Positions 32,915 to 46,100 of a stretch of DNA of 57,026 bases are shown piece by piece (the stretch's first letter is position 1; every line of letters starts with the position of its first letter). The stretch spans positions 1,030,503-1,087,528 of the forward strand of contig NW_019091437.1 in assembly GCF_001949145.1 (NCBI RefSeq), given 5' to 3'. The notes under the pieces were generated by a model. It saw only the letters and a program-made list of their open reading frames with translations, was not told the origin of the DNA and did no database searches. This DNA comes from Acanthaster planci (taxonomy: Eukaryota > Echinodermata > Asteroidea > Valvatida > Acanthasteridae). The position numbers were made by a program, and so were the translations under genes.

Positions 32915-33133
32915 CAGTGGCGTAGCTAGGATTTTACTGGGGGGGCACAAAGGGGCACCAGCATCTTACGGGGGGGGGCACCAGCTTTCAGTGGTGTGGT
33001 TTTTGGGCCAAGTTTTTGTTAGCCTTGTTCAATATCCATTCCTCCGTGTTTTTTTTTTGAGGGGGGGCACCTGAGGGCACCGGGAATGGGGGGGGGGACG
33101 TGCCCCCAAGGCCCCCTAGTGGCTACACCACTG
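32915..33133. mobile_element. CAGTGGCGTAGC-ended MITE (hAT-like ends), copy 1
   Basis: Ends are CAGTGGCGTAGC and GCTACACCACTG, imperfect inverted repeats. The inside has several G7-G10 tracts and no coding capacity. A related sequence lies in the opposite orientation at 37929-38163 (shared ggattttac, caaggccaac and ttgttcaatatccatt blocks). The hAT assignment rests only on end sequence. Confidence 0.65.
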
Positions 33134-33608
33134 ATATGTACAATACATTTATACATATACAGTTGCAAGCTGCATAGTGCAAAGTTTGTATCCTTATTTC
33201 AAAACAGATATTTTATGCTTCATTTGTAATATTTTGTGTCATAACATGATTGAATTTGTGGGTAGGGAATTAGAGATTAACCACAGAAACTGTTTATATT
33301 CATTAGAAAATTTATTTTTGAAAATTCAGTGTATGGAACTAAATAAAATGAATATCTTTATTCTTTTGTGGAGCCATGGTAAGAGTTCGTAGTTTCTACA
33401 GGTAGTGTAACGCGAGTTTTGGCGGTTAGAAATGTCATACTCTACATGTACTGTACCACTGCAAGTTTGAGACTCCCAGAATTTGTGATTAAACTGATCG
33501 ATGATCAAATGTTCTGCGAATCTAAATGCAAATTAAACAATGAACGTTTTCGTCAAAAATAACTAAGCCCTAATGAACTCACTGTTGTTCTCAAAATATT
33601 TATGACAG

Positions 33609-33617
33609 TCCAATCAG
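33609..33617 (+). promoter_or_regulatory. CCAAT box of the F-type lectin promoter
   Basis: tccaatcag, equivalent to 5789-5797 in copy A; about 283 bases before the proposed transcription start. Retained in both diverged copies. Confidence 0.4.
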
Positions 33618-33860
33618 TTAAAGCAAGATAAAACCATAACCATTTATTGTGGAAATTTCCAGCTCTTCCGTGCATTAACAAAAAACAAACATCGTGCAAC
33701 AGAATTTGACTGTCTAACAGATTCACCACTGAACGGAATCAACTAGACACGATAGAGGCGGCGTCACTTATAACAAGTTAGCCTTGATAACTGATTGATG
33801 TTGTAACTACATTGGACAGGTGCCTGGATTTATTCTCCTACCCTGGAAGTGCAGAGCTGG

Positions 33861-33866
33861 TATAAA
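33861..33866 (+). promoter_or_regulatory. TATA box of the F-type lectin gene
   Basis: TATAAA starts 32 bases before the A of the TCAGTT initiator at 33891-33896, which is the canonical distance. In copy A the aligned bases are not TATA-like. The pair strongly suggests a focused start at about 33893 and a 5'UTR of about 219 bases. Confidence 0.65.
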
Positions 33867-33890
33867 GTAGACAGACAATGCGTTTGGCAG

Positions 33891-33896
33891 TCAGTT
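33891..33896 (+). promoter_or_regulatory. Initiator element of the F-type lectin gene
   Basis: TCAGTT within cagtcagttgctgt, shared exactly with copy A (6091-6096). It is correctly spaced from TATAAA at 33861. Confidence 0.55.
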
Positions 33897-34111
33897 GCTG
33901 TTTGAGGGCGCGCGGAGGGAGAAACTCTTGCCACAACTTAGCGTAGTAGCTCCAGTCCGTCAGGCCCTCGACTCCAGACAAGCTGTCGGCTGTTGTCGTA
34001 CACAGTCGGCTGTCAGTCAATTTCTCGTGGTAGAAAGAAGCCAAGAGACTTTTTTTGTGAAGCGTTAGTTTTGTTTGTTGTTTGCTTCGAGCTGACAGGA
34101 CTTCCGTAGCA

Positions 34112-34178
34112 ATGAAGATTCTCGCAATCTTCTTGCTGATCTCTCCAGTAGTGCTTGGAGGTCAAGTCCTACCACCAG
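34112..34178 (+). CDS. F-type lectin gene exon 1: signal peptide
   Basis: ATG at 34112 follows cgtagca; the exon encodes MKILAIFLLISPVVLGGQVL and PP plus one base, then a gtgagt donor. It is a clear homologue of the SRCR gene's first exon (6286-6346), including the bases before the ATG (tgcttcg.gc.gacaggac) and the intron start. The linkage to the lectin exons 7.1 kb downstream rests on matching phase and absence of any other plus-strand gene between them. Confidence 0.75.
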
Positions 34179-37100
34179 GTGAGTGCTGCATCTTAAGTAA
34201 CTCAGTTGATGTGTTTTATTCCTCCATGGTTGATGTGTGTACTGTTGATACCCCGGAGAACACATGAACCAAAAGAGCATCAATTAAAGACCGCTTCCAT
34301 AGAACTATATAAAAACTACAGCGCTGATTCATGCCTGCTGGGTGCATCTATGTTTGTGCCATAGAGCTATATTCAAAAACCACAACTTCTCAAGTGCAGA
34401 GAAAATTTGACGACGCCCTGGGCGCAGACAATTTTTGCGTGCTTGTAGAACAATCAAAATCAGATTCGTCTCATGATTCAAAAGACACGCCGACGTTCGC
34501 ATATGTTGTACTTGCACGTTGCATTTAGAAAATATTATTCGATATTTATTCTATCTGATTTTGAATGTTCTACAAGCACGCACATGGATTCAAAATGTCT
34601 GCGCCGCCGAGGACGGCGTCCAATTTTCTTCGCGCCAAGAATGAGAAGTTTGCACTCTAGTTTTTATATAGGCCTATAGCTCTATGGCCGGTTCGTACTT
34701 CTGACGAATGCGAAAACGAAATGCGTTTGACGTAAAGAAAAATGCGCAGCGAAATTTTGCTGGAGTTGAAATGTGTCCAACTTTTGCGATTTCGCAACGC
34801 GAATATTTGATGTGAGGTCACAGATTCGCTGAATATGAACTTGCCTTAAATGCTTCCTGTTATATTCAAAGGTGTGCCTTTGGGTTTTAAGTTGTGTTGT
34901 TTCATTTTCCTGTTATAAAAACTGAATAGGCCTACTTGGTCCTGTTTCCGTTTTAACATTTATTTGGGGCTGTGAGAAACTTTTAGAAACGTATAGACAG
35001 TTTGATTTGGCTTCGCGTGCCGGCAAAACTGCATGTGTTTGTTTGTCGGGAATCAAGTGGCCCCATCAGAGACAAGTTGCCTGAAAGCGTGAACACCGTA
35101 AACACTGAGCAACCATAGGCGTTGCTCGACTGTTTTAATTGGAGGGGCGATGCCACGCATCTTGACATTTGCAAAATGACTGTGATGGTTGTGCGATTCG
35201 CCGATTTTACACTTTTATAGGCCATCGTGATCCCCAATCCTTTCCCGCCCTTCGTCATTCTTGCAAACGGCACCATGAGTTTGCTAATAACAAACTAAGT
35301 AATGCAGATGGGATATCCCAACCCACCTGTATAGCGACGCCGGTGGGGACTTCTCGCTTTCGTGCGAGGAATCTGTGTATACAAAGAATAGGATTGTACT
35401 TAAAAAGAAAAAAGTAATCCCCATTTTGTCCCCTCAACCCCCCCCCCCGGAAAATCCAAGGCCTGGTGGTAGAATGGGCAAATGCCAACTCATAAGGTGC
35501 CAATTCAGTAAGATTTGAAGCTTGGACAGCCAGACCATCCTGGCCGAAACGTCGAGTTGATACTCACCGATTCTTGTCAAAACTACACCAACTCTGAAGA
35601 GATGGTTTCCGTGGTGTATCCAAAAACCCATACAGCTCGTGCCACTTCATCTTGCCAGTACACTCAAGAACAGCACCCAAATTGAGCGAGTCATTGTCAG
35701 GCTGTTATTCAGTCAAGCGCGTCCAAGCCGAGCAATGTCCACTGATTAGAGTCGACTTTTGATGGCCTTCCGAATGAGGCGAAAAATGATAATGGTAGGC
35801 TTGGTCTTGGATCAAGTCTAATCAAATTTGTAGACTTTTACCAGTGTCATAACTTGAGTTCGGCTTGGTTGAACTTGACTCGTATACAGCATCGACAAAA
35901 GAGTCGGACTCAGACTCGATATTTTATGATGAATGTAAAGTATACGGCTTTTGACTCCTGATTTGTTCATAATCCACACAATGGCGTGAACATTTGACAG
36001 TTGATCCCGAAATATGGGTGTCTTCAATTTACGATACAAATCTTTTCATTTCCAGGCTGAATCGGACCGTGATGACTCAGTCAAACTCACATCTGTGACT
36101 CACATACAATGCATTTTATAATAGGCTGCAAATTTAATCACATAATTCTGAAACACGAATAGGCCTACCCCAGTTTCTGGCAAATACATCTATAAGTTTC
36201 TAAGCTTACCAAGCTAACTTTTCGTCTTGAAATCTTTTCATGCGCTTAACGTATTGTCTGGACGACGTGCTACATTCTCTGTGTTGTTTGCTCTACAACT
36301 GACGATTTATTAGAGACAACCCTCCTCAAAAAAAAACACAAAACTAATTTGATGGGTCGACGGACTAATTTGATGCGTCGACGGACTAACTTGATGGGTC
36401 GGCGGACCGGTGAACTAATCTGATGGGTCGACGGACCAGAGAATAGTATGTTAAGATAACATTTACTGCATACACAGTGCATGGTGCAAATAATGTACAT
36501 GTACTGTTTACACACATGCAAACTTGTAGTATGAGATCATAAATTGTAGGTCATACACTGTGCCCAGAATCATAGAACAAGGAACAGTTGCCTTTAGTAC
36601 TACATGTACATGTGTATCAACCCGACATGCTGTTCAACAGATGATAGGTTAGATGACCAGTTACGTAACACTTTCTCCCGTAGACAGTATGTGTCCTTAG
36701 GTAACAGTGTTCATCACGTAAAATCATAACTTACCAGCATATTATTTTTAAGTGGAAACTCGATCTGTGAGTATATGTACTAACTTTGAAATCTGGTATA
36801 CAAAAGAATAATAAAAACATCTGCAGAAGTCGAGTGCGACGATGCTTAAAGTATAAGCATACAAAATAATGCAGGAGCTAACCTTGATAGGCTAAGCTTC
36901 TCTATACTACTGGCTACATCCACCACGACACAATTTAACACGCACACCACTTGAGCTCCATGTATATATAATTGTATATATGTAAAAGAAAAGAACTTTG
37001 TCCTTCCTTACAAAGTATCAAAACATCATCAATCATAAACTAGGGTGCCATTCGAGTGTGCCATACAAGGGAGTTATGAACCATGAACGTGACAAGTAGG

Positions 37101-40100
37101 CATAAAATAAAGTACATGTATACAGCGTAAAATATCTTGAGATGAAAATAATGATTGCCTTTGATCATAAAAACAAGCAAGCAATACAAGTCCATCAACA
37201 GTTCATAAAATAAAACTCAAAATGAAGTTACATACAGATCGATTACAACTAGAACATATACACGGACAGCAACGCACCCGACCCCATACGGCAACTGTGT
37301 CCGGGCTTGAGAGTGTCGGGCTGTTGACCAGTGGTCTGCGACTGGGTGGTTTGGGTGCAAATTGAATTGACACGGGCCCTAACTACCCTTTGGACTTTGG
37401 AGTCTCTTGATGGACATTTCCATCAAGAATATGATTGGTCACACCCAAATTTGATAATTGACCGTCCATGCCTTTTTCAAAGTTTGATTTGCATACATAA
37501 ACTTCCCCATAGGTCAAATCTTTGAAGGTTCATTGTGCAACTCTGCCAGTTGGCAGATGATCAGAGGATTTCCTCCCAGGCCCCAATAACCTGCAACCTC
37601 CAAATTGATTAACCTCCCAAACTCAACTGACATTCCATTTCTAAATATAGGCTCTGTTAGGACTATGGAAAGGTTCCCCTAAAACAATGAATTGGGTTAG
37701 CAAGTAGAGTAAACATCGTGACCTCCATCATTGCATACCACTGATGGCTCCATTTCGGTTGCATAAGGTTGGAAAAGTATCCTTGGAACAACCCGAGCAG
37801 ACTAAGGAAAACAAGGTAACCCACAAGAAATGTACATGTAGTACAATTTTCCATTCCCTGACAGTAAGCGAGTGATGTAGAGTTTTCGAAGAAGTCCCGT
37901 TTTTGAGACTCTTGGGCGTTTGCTCACCCAGTGGCGTAGCCGGGGAGGGGGTGGGGATGGGGGGAGGGCACGTTCCGCCCACAAATTCCTAGTGCCCCCC
38001 AGGCCCCCCCCAAAAAAAACACAACCGATGAATGGATATTGAACAAGGCCAACGAACCCCCCAAACAAAAACAAAAAACACACCACTGAAAGCTGTTAAC
38101 CCCCATAAGATGCTGCAGGTGCCACCTTGTGCCCCCCCGGTAAAATCCTAACTAACGCCAATTGTGTTCTTATTCCTCCATGGTAAGTGTAAGCTCACGC
38201 GTGACCACGTTTTTTAATACTAAACAGCTTTGTTATATACTTTCGAATTCCTTAAACATCACTTTTTTCAGTGGCCACCACATCTCCCATTTCCTGTCAA
38301 TGACCACCAGTGGCGTACCAAGAACTTGACCGTTTGGACGTTGGGGGAGGGGGTGAGCATGGACCAGAATTCACGCCCAGAATTCAGTGCTTATGATGCT
38401 CAAGCCCCCCTCTCCATGGCACACACGTGACTTGGACGGCTGTAGCCAGTTTTCTTGACAAAAAATATGCCCTTGCTGGAAACATGAATGCATGTTCAAA
38501 CACATAATCAGTCGATAATCTGTAGGCCTATGTCAAGTGCATTAAAATCAGTAATTAATTGCTCTCTCCTGAGGCCATTTAATAGTACGAATACTGGGTC
38601 CACCATTTGGGGATGGGCGGGATGGCGGTGCCCAGGGTGTAGTCCATATCAACTTGAAGCTAGGTCTCTGCTGCAGTCGTCCAAAATTGTGAGTGAAAGG
38701 GCCTACTCGTTTGCCCTCAAGGTGACAATGTCATGCGGACGTACGTGTGGTCACGTCGGCAAATGCGCGACCACATGCACACTACATGCATGTGTAAGTT
38801 TTTGTTGGTAAAGACTTAGGCCTGCGGTGTTTATATGAGTGAACTCCACTGTCTCCAGATGTTGAGAAAGATTTCTGCGGTGTTAACAAGAGCCCCACGG
38901 GGAAAATTGTCGGCTTGCAACAGTAGATATGGGAATGATGGGTGGATGCGCTGGATCGTGATTTTGTAGGTTGCCCAGTGGATCTCGTCTACATTGCAAT
39001 TTTTATAGTGTAAATGGAGACAACGTCCGACGTGGGGCTTACCGGAACCATAGAGGAATGGGCTGCATGCCGGAACGAATAGACGTACATGTATTTGTAG
39101 CCTGTGAACAGTGCATATCATCTGATTATGTGTTCCAGGGGTTCATGAAGTTGAACTCCTGGCAAGTCTTGTTAGCCAAAGGTCAGGTGACAAAGACTGA
39201 CCTAAATAAAGTAACGGTAGTATCTCGATATAGGAGTGTTTGTGTCCAGCGTATTGACGATAGTGAGCCAAATTTTATTGACCTGTTGTACTACTACATG
39301 TATGTTGTACATGTAAACTTTTCTTCTCTTGCTTTCCTCTGAGCAATTTTGCTCTTTCATATGCCATGTACATCCTATCCTGTTCGTGCACAATTTGCGG
39401 CACACAGTTTTACCTCAGTGTCAGGAGATAAGGAATAAACGTCCTGTTCAATTTGAACGTTATAGGCAAACAAGCAACAAATTTTGCTTTCACAGATTAA
39501 GCCTCAGCAGGCAGTGAAAATCAACATTTGAGAAACCTCCAACATCAGAGGATCAAAGTCACACACACACAAAATGAAAGCATGGGATGTCTGTTTGCAA
39601 TACATTTCCACTTTCCTAAGTTTGGGAAAATGCGCTACAGGGGCAGATCAAGGCATTTTCCCTGGGGAGGTGTCATCAGGCTGGAGATTTCTTTTGAATG
39701 CCTCATTTTTGTGGATAAGCAGAAACAAAGATGAAACATACTTAATGTGCATTGTTTACAATGGTATTGGTGCACTTTCTTCAGGTATTTTCTTCTTCAT
39801 TTTTCCCATTTTGTGCCTTTTTTCCCTCAGATTTGCACCTGGCATATGTGTTATTAGATAGGTAGGCAAAATACAAAACGTGTATAAGTCTATGAGATTC
39901 GCTTGAAAATATGTCTTTAAATTCACAGGATGATGTCACCATGATGTCATCAGTTTCGCCCATGACACATCCTTGAATGAACTAAAATGGATCGACAGTT
40001 CTTTTAAATGACCTTAACCCTAAAATGTGACGTCAAGTGACCCTTCATGAGTTTCATTCAAACTCGATTTTTACCTGCAGGTCATCTGGTTTTACTCACA

Positions 40101-43100
40101 TCAGGATTGAACTCAATTATACTTACTGTTCTCCAGTAAAATGTTCACCTTTAAGAGGAATCACACAAAACCCATAATGCTGTTACCAAGACATCACTCA
40201 GAGGTAGCATATCCCAGTCTACCTACATACCATGAGGGAACCCAATCGATGGACTCCAGGCTCTCTAGCTGTTTGTTGGGGGGCAAAGTTTACCATGTAA
40301 AGTCCACAGAAGTGATGTAAATGTTGATGAAGCAATGTCATAAGTTCATCACCCTGAAACTCCACATAATTCTGAATTCTGCTAACCTAAATATATCACT
40401 GGAATTGATGTGTGGAAATACACAGTTCACCTGCAGAGTTTCAAAGTAACTCGGCTGAAAATAATTGGATAGGCTTATGACAACCTCACTTCACAAATGT
40501 AATCAGGGGTTTACACTCTACCTATACAATGAATTTCTTGTCAATTGGACCTTGGACTTTTTGTACTTTTGTTGATTGTACGTTTTGACAACATCATCAT
40601 GAACATTTTCCTGGCAACCCATGCATCCACTTGGCCTACCCATATGACCCAAGGTCTTCCAAAAAGAATTTTGAAAACGCCTTGTGTTCAGGAGATATGT
40701 CAAAAAGAATCTTCAAATAAGGAAATCTGAAAAAAAATCAGTTGATGACATAATTATGATGTCACTCTAATTGTCACGTACCATACAGCACGATCAGAGA
40801 ATTCAACTTTGAGGGTATGTTTCGTGACTTTTGAGGACGTTGTCTTGACGTCATGCTTTGACATACTGGTTCTTTTCAGCCAAAAGCCCAGGAAAGAGAA
40901 AACAAACATTTACAAAATGAATGGGTTTTTGGCTAGAGGAATAAGGAAAAGAAGAAAGTGCTTAGTGGAAAAGCCAACTAAGATGTACGTACAATCTAAC
41001 ATTGTGCACGTACATGGTAAGAAAAGTGGATAATTTGTTATCATAGCCAGTTCTTCATAGTTTGTGACTTGGGTGTCAGCCCCCTCCCCTCCCTATCAAT
41101 ATAGAGCTGGGAATGTAGGGAGAGGGCAGGATCAAGACAATGAGATGCTTCTGTTGCCCGTGTTATTTTGACTATTTTTTTTGCTTTGACCATATCACTA
41201 CAGCCTACGTACATCATATATGTGACACCTCAGTCTTTCAGCTCCTTAATCATCTTGTCTGCTCATGCTGTAACTGTTTTGTGCTGCATTGTTGACAGAG
41301 CTGTCTCTGATTGGGAAGACGGTGACACAGAGTACTATCCTTGCCAGCTATGCCCCATCTGCAGCCATTGATGGTACCATCTCTACATTCTCACACACTG
41401 TTGGTAAGGCCAGTGTGGATCCGTGTTATGTGACACTCAGCTGGAATGGGCATTTCCATGTGAAAGTTGAAACATGACGTATTTGTAACCCAGTATTTGC
41501 AAATTGTTTCATACAAATAAAGTTTTTCAAAATTTAAAATGGGAAATCAATTCACACGGTACCAGACATTATTTCCACTTTCATTTTTTGAAAACAAAAG
41601 AAAACCAAACATTTCTAATGAATTTCAAGTAGTCATGAGCTTGGCTGTGGAACCCACAATTCTACCTTTAAAACATGGGATTGCCTAAAACTGTAATTGA
41701 CAGATTCATTAAACTCTGCAAAATATGAAATACTTTTAAGGAACCTGGGATCTTAATTGTGTGTAGGCCTGTAAAAAAATGTTCTTTTGCTCAAAAATGT
41801 TTAAATCTTGTAGTTTTTCACAGAGTTGAAGTACCTTGTATTAATCGAGCTTGGAAAAAACATTACCTTAATTATTAATTAACAAAAGTAGTTATATATT
41901 TGACAAAGAACATCGTTGCTCGGCAGTACATGTGGAACTACATTTCTGGAACTTTGACGTGCAGAAGTGCAAGGGTTTTTGCACTGAATTTTTAAACATT
42001 CTCTGTACTTAAAATCATTTTTGCCTCTTCTTCAAGTGGTTTCAAGTTTCTCTAAAGGCAACTTCAACACTGATCAGTTCTTTTGTACCAGCACGTTTGT
42101 CTCATATTTTTGCCCCATATTTTTTGCTTCATATTTTCGCAACTTGTTGTATGTTCCAGTTGGAGATCCACATCCTTGGTGGCAAGTTGACTTGGGAGAG
42201 GACTACTGCGTGAGAACAATCACCGTCATACTCCGACAGGGTTGCTGTGGTTAGTCAGAAGAGATTTAATATTGATAAATCAATGAAATGAAATAGAACA
42301 AATTGGTTACCTTCACTGAGCTTAAATAGAAAAATTAGTCTGATTGAAATATTGTCATTTTACTTTCTTTTGCTGTGAAGGCCAAAATCGTTTTACTGGT
42401 GCGGTAGCACGGGCTGGCATTAGTTCGCACTATGCCAAGAATAAAGCATGTGGATCACCAGCCACAAAAGAACAGTCCACTGACGGTGCAACCATCGAAT
42501 TTGTGTGTGACTCGCCACAAACAGCCAGATACGTGACCGTGGACATAGACCCCTCCAACCCTGATGTCACCAATGCCATTCTACAACTTGGTGAGGTTAC
42601 CGTGGGGGCCAGCAAAGATTTGGGATGCACCCCCAGGAATGGTATGTTAGACCCTCCTCTCCCCTAAAAACCTGTACGAAAGTCAACAGTTTTCTCTAAG
42701 ATGGAGTACTTTTCTCATTTCATTTATCACCAAATATTTACATTACACTTGTTAGTGTCCAACATTCTTTTTTATTTCAATTGATACCTGAGTGAATTGT
42801 CTTTGTATTCATATTGTCATTTTCCATTTTCAGTCTGGCATGAAATTGCGACAACAGGATGTCGCATTCTGAATCCGGTGACGCTTCGACCATTGATCTT
42901 CTTTGTCTTACCAATTGTCGTAATCATTTGACAGCATATTTTAATTTTTTTTTGTCAGTAGAACCTTATTTAACAAAATTCTTCATGGCAGAAGCGATGT
43001 TTTGTGTTTATTGGTATCATCTGCCATTTGGTGTGAAGAGTTGCATTTATATGGTACAGAACATGCCAGAACATGCCATCTATCAAAATATTTTTTTTAA

Positions 43101-46100
43101 AGTCATTCGTTAACGTGATCAGCGACTAACCAATCAGGTAACAGGGATCTATTCAGGTGTTGTATAATTGCCTATATTGAGTTGACTAAGAAAACCCCCC
43201 AAAAGAACACCGATTTAATAAACCTCGCTTGATCTGTCTGATTTGATCTGTGTGACTGTGCAAATTCCTTGCAGCTATTCCTCTGGACGGGAAGACGGCC
43301 ACACAAAGCAGTACGCATGAGCCGTTTGATGCAGGTGTGGCAATTGATGGCAATGTCTATACATTCTCACATACTCTTGGTAAGACCAGCTTAAATATGA
43401 TTTGTTGTCATGATCATCACCAAATGAGAACCCCAATGTTACTCCATGTTTTGTATGCCGTAATTTCAGTGATTGGGATCAGTCACATGTCCAGTCTATA
43501 ACTGTCTTGCATGGAAATCTCCTCTTAGACTGTGTAGCGCACTTAAGTAATTCATATTCATATTATTAGAGCTGTTTAAGCACAAAATTTGCACAAGTGG
43601 GAAAAAACTTTGCTTAATAAACAAAGGTTACCAGCTCAAACTCTATCTGATTGTCATGCTAACCAAAAAAACAAGTACAATACCAAAACAATATACATAA
43701 CAAGGAGTTTTGGCTAGTTACCTGATTTACCGAGTAAGGTTTTTTTCGCACTTAAGTAAATTTTGTGCTTAAGCAGCTCTATGAAACTGGCCCCTGATTT
43801 CAAGCACTATCTTTGCAGAACTGTTTATCTTACAGATGTGTGTCTCTGTTTTTCATCATTCACTCTTCCTGATTGATTTAATTAAAGATCATATTTGATT
43901 CGTATTTTGATTGAATAAAATGAGTAATAACAAAGGTGACTTCATGCATGTGCATGAGTGGCGGTCAAGTGTATTGGAGAACATATAGTAAAATCTGAAA
44001 TTATTTTTGATAATAACTCTGAAAGGTCGAAACGCTGGTAAATTAAAAGGCAGTTGCTTAACATATGGAATGGTTTTAGGAGGAAACTCCGAAAAGAGCA
44101 TCTGTAAATGGCTTTTAGAATAACGCTTTGGAATAAACTGAACAGTTATGTTACTGGAGGGCAACAATTTGGGGGCACATTAAACACAATGTCTGTTTTG
44201 ACTTTGTGGGTGCAGGATTTTAGAGGAATCATTCCCCTGAAAATCTAACATTGCAAGACCTGAGATTGGCACACGCTGATAAGGTTTTGGGTTGTATCTT
44301 CACAGCGGACGATTCCCATCCTTGGTGGCAAGTTGACTTGGGTGATGAATACTGCGTGGGGAAAATCACTGTCGTTCTTCGCCATGGCTGCTGTGGTGAG
44401 CCAACATTTAAGAAGAGATTACACAAAAGTTTGCATATGTTGTCTGCGTGTGATGTAAAGAGCCCAACTTTTTGTACATGTTGAGTGATTAAAGCTGTTC
44501 CACATAGGCATACTTTTCAGTTTTTTTTTTAATCTCTCTGGAATGGGAAAGTATTACCATAAAAATAAAACACATTGTAGTTGACATAATATGGGCCAAA
44601 ATTTGTTTTTGAAAAAAGATGCCAAAATTACAATTATAAGAGAGAGAAGAAAAGTCACGATTACTGCAACAAGCAAATAATAAACACAAAAAAAGTAGTA
44701 GATAACACTCAGACAATTATATTCTTAAGCAAGTGCACTGTGAACTTTATGGCAGTCTTCGCTCTTGTATGCAACCAATCAGAACACTTAAAGTTTTAAG
44801 ATATTTAGTAATATTTGTTACAGCTACAAGTGCAAATTTCACACTGAATTTTCTACTTGTTGCACTGTCCTTGAAGGCCAGGGTCGTTTTACCGCTGCGG
44901 TTGCACGAGCTGGCCTGAGCACAGACTATGCAGAGAACGAACCGTGTGGCTCACTGGCAACACGGGCTCAGTCTTATGACGGTGCCACAGTGGAGTTTGT
45001 GTGCGACGTGCCACGTCGGGCCAGATACGTGAGCTTGGACATTGATCCATCCAGCCCTGATGTCACGAAAGCTATCCTACAGCTGGGGGAGGTGAAGGTG
45101 GAAGAAAACATTGAACAGGGATGCCCTTCATTTTGTCGTAAGAGCATGGTATCCTTCTGTCATTTAAAAAAATGTTTGTAATATTTTCAAACGAGTTCTC
45201 AAAGCATGAATGTATAAGAAAGCTGCCTACTGACTGGAGTGACCTGAAACATTTCAATACTCTGAGTAAGAATGACAAACATTTCACTTGCAGCCAAACT
45301 TTGTCTTTGAGAGAGATCCTACTTGGATTGAACTGTCAGGCAAAGTTCAACACTGCAAATTTGTAATGTTGAAATGTGCTGTCTGCATAATTTGTTTTTC
45401 CTTTTTGACTTCGAAGGTGAAACTTAACAATTTTTCCCTGTGGTGTAGGATCCATGTGTATTGTACACCTGAGTGGCGAAATGGCTCTAGAATTGAAGCT
45501 GAGGGTGCCATTTGCCCCTGAGGGTGTACAAAACCCATGGACCCTTTCACAGCAGTCAACAATTGTTTTATTATACCATGGTCATAGATTACACTGGAAT
45601 GGTCATATGTGTCATATGTGCCTATTTTATTGTTAGATAAATTAAAACACTTTTAGAAATTGAAACACTTGCACAGCAAATTAGATGATAAACTACAAGG
45701 AATATTATTGATTGTTATGTCCTTTGTAGACCTGTCTTTTTTGGGGGAAAGGCGGAGAAGGGAGAAATCTTGGATTTATAACGAACTGGTTTACTACAGA
45801 AACCTGGGATTCACAAAACATTAGAGGTTTTGACTGGTTGAATTTAAAGACATTATTTACACCAAATTCCATTGAAAAGTATTGACAAGATTGAAGACCA
45901 AACGAGAAGAGACAATGGCTTGAGTGTTTTATATAAACGGCAATGGTAATCGCTGCAGAAACAGTAATCAGAGCATACTTGTGTTCCATGAGCATAGCCA
46001 GGTGCACGAACAGAAGTTTAATAACTCACAGGTCTCCGTCACGGTCAGGGTGAAGAGAGTAGCACTTGTGAAGGGGCACAGTGCTTCAATGCCCCCCACA

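Larger units (their letters stand above)
29338..36260 (+). repeat. Segmental duplication copy B (upstream region, leader exon, start of intron 1)
   Basis: Collinear with 2873-6960 on the same strand, at a distance of about 26.5 kb at the left end. It is longer mainly through about 1.7 kb of extra DNA in 31380-33600, which includes a CAGTGGCGTAG element, the family C element at 34297-34687, and added DNA at 34690-35740. It carries the promoter and signal exon of the F-type lectin gene. Apart from that exon, nothing coding was recognised. Confidence 0.85.
34179..41298 (+). other. Intron 1 of the F-type lectin gene
   Basis: About 7.1 kb. It contains the family C element (34297-34687), the end of duplication copy B (to about 36260), a 21-base tandem repeat (36343-36436) and the CAGTGGCGTAG element at 37929-38163. 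A further CAGTGGCGTACC edge lies at about 38310. The frames at 38971-39342 and 40809-41033 have no recognisable motif. No lectin or SRCR exon was found in it. Confidence 0.6.

Noticed and set aside
36343-36436. Short-spaced direct repeats considered as a CRISPR array
   Set aside because: The units are contiguous with no unique spacers, in a eukaryotic setting; it is a minisatellite.
38831-39342. Overlapping frames of 96 (minus) and 123 (plus) codons in lectin intron 1
   Set aside because: No motif, no good splice sites with phase 1, and no similarity to lectin or SRCR exons; likely chance in lower-AT sequence.
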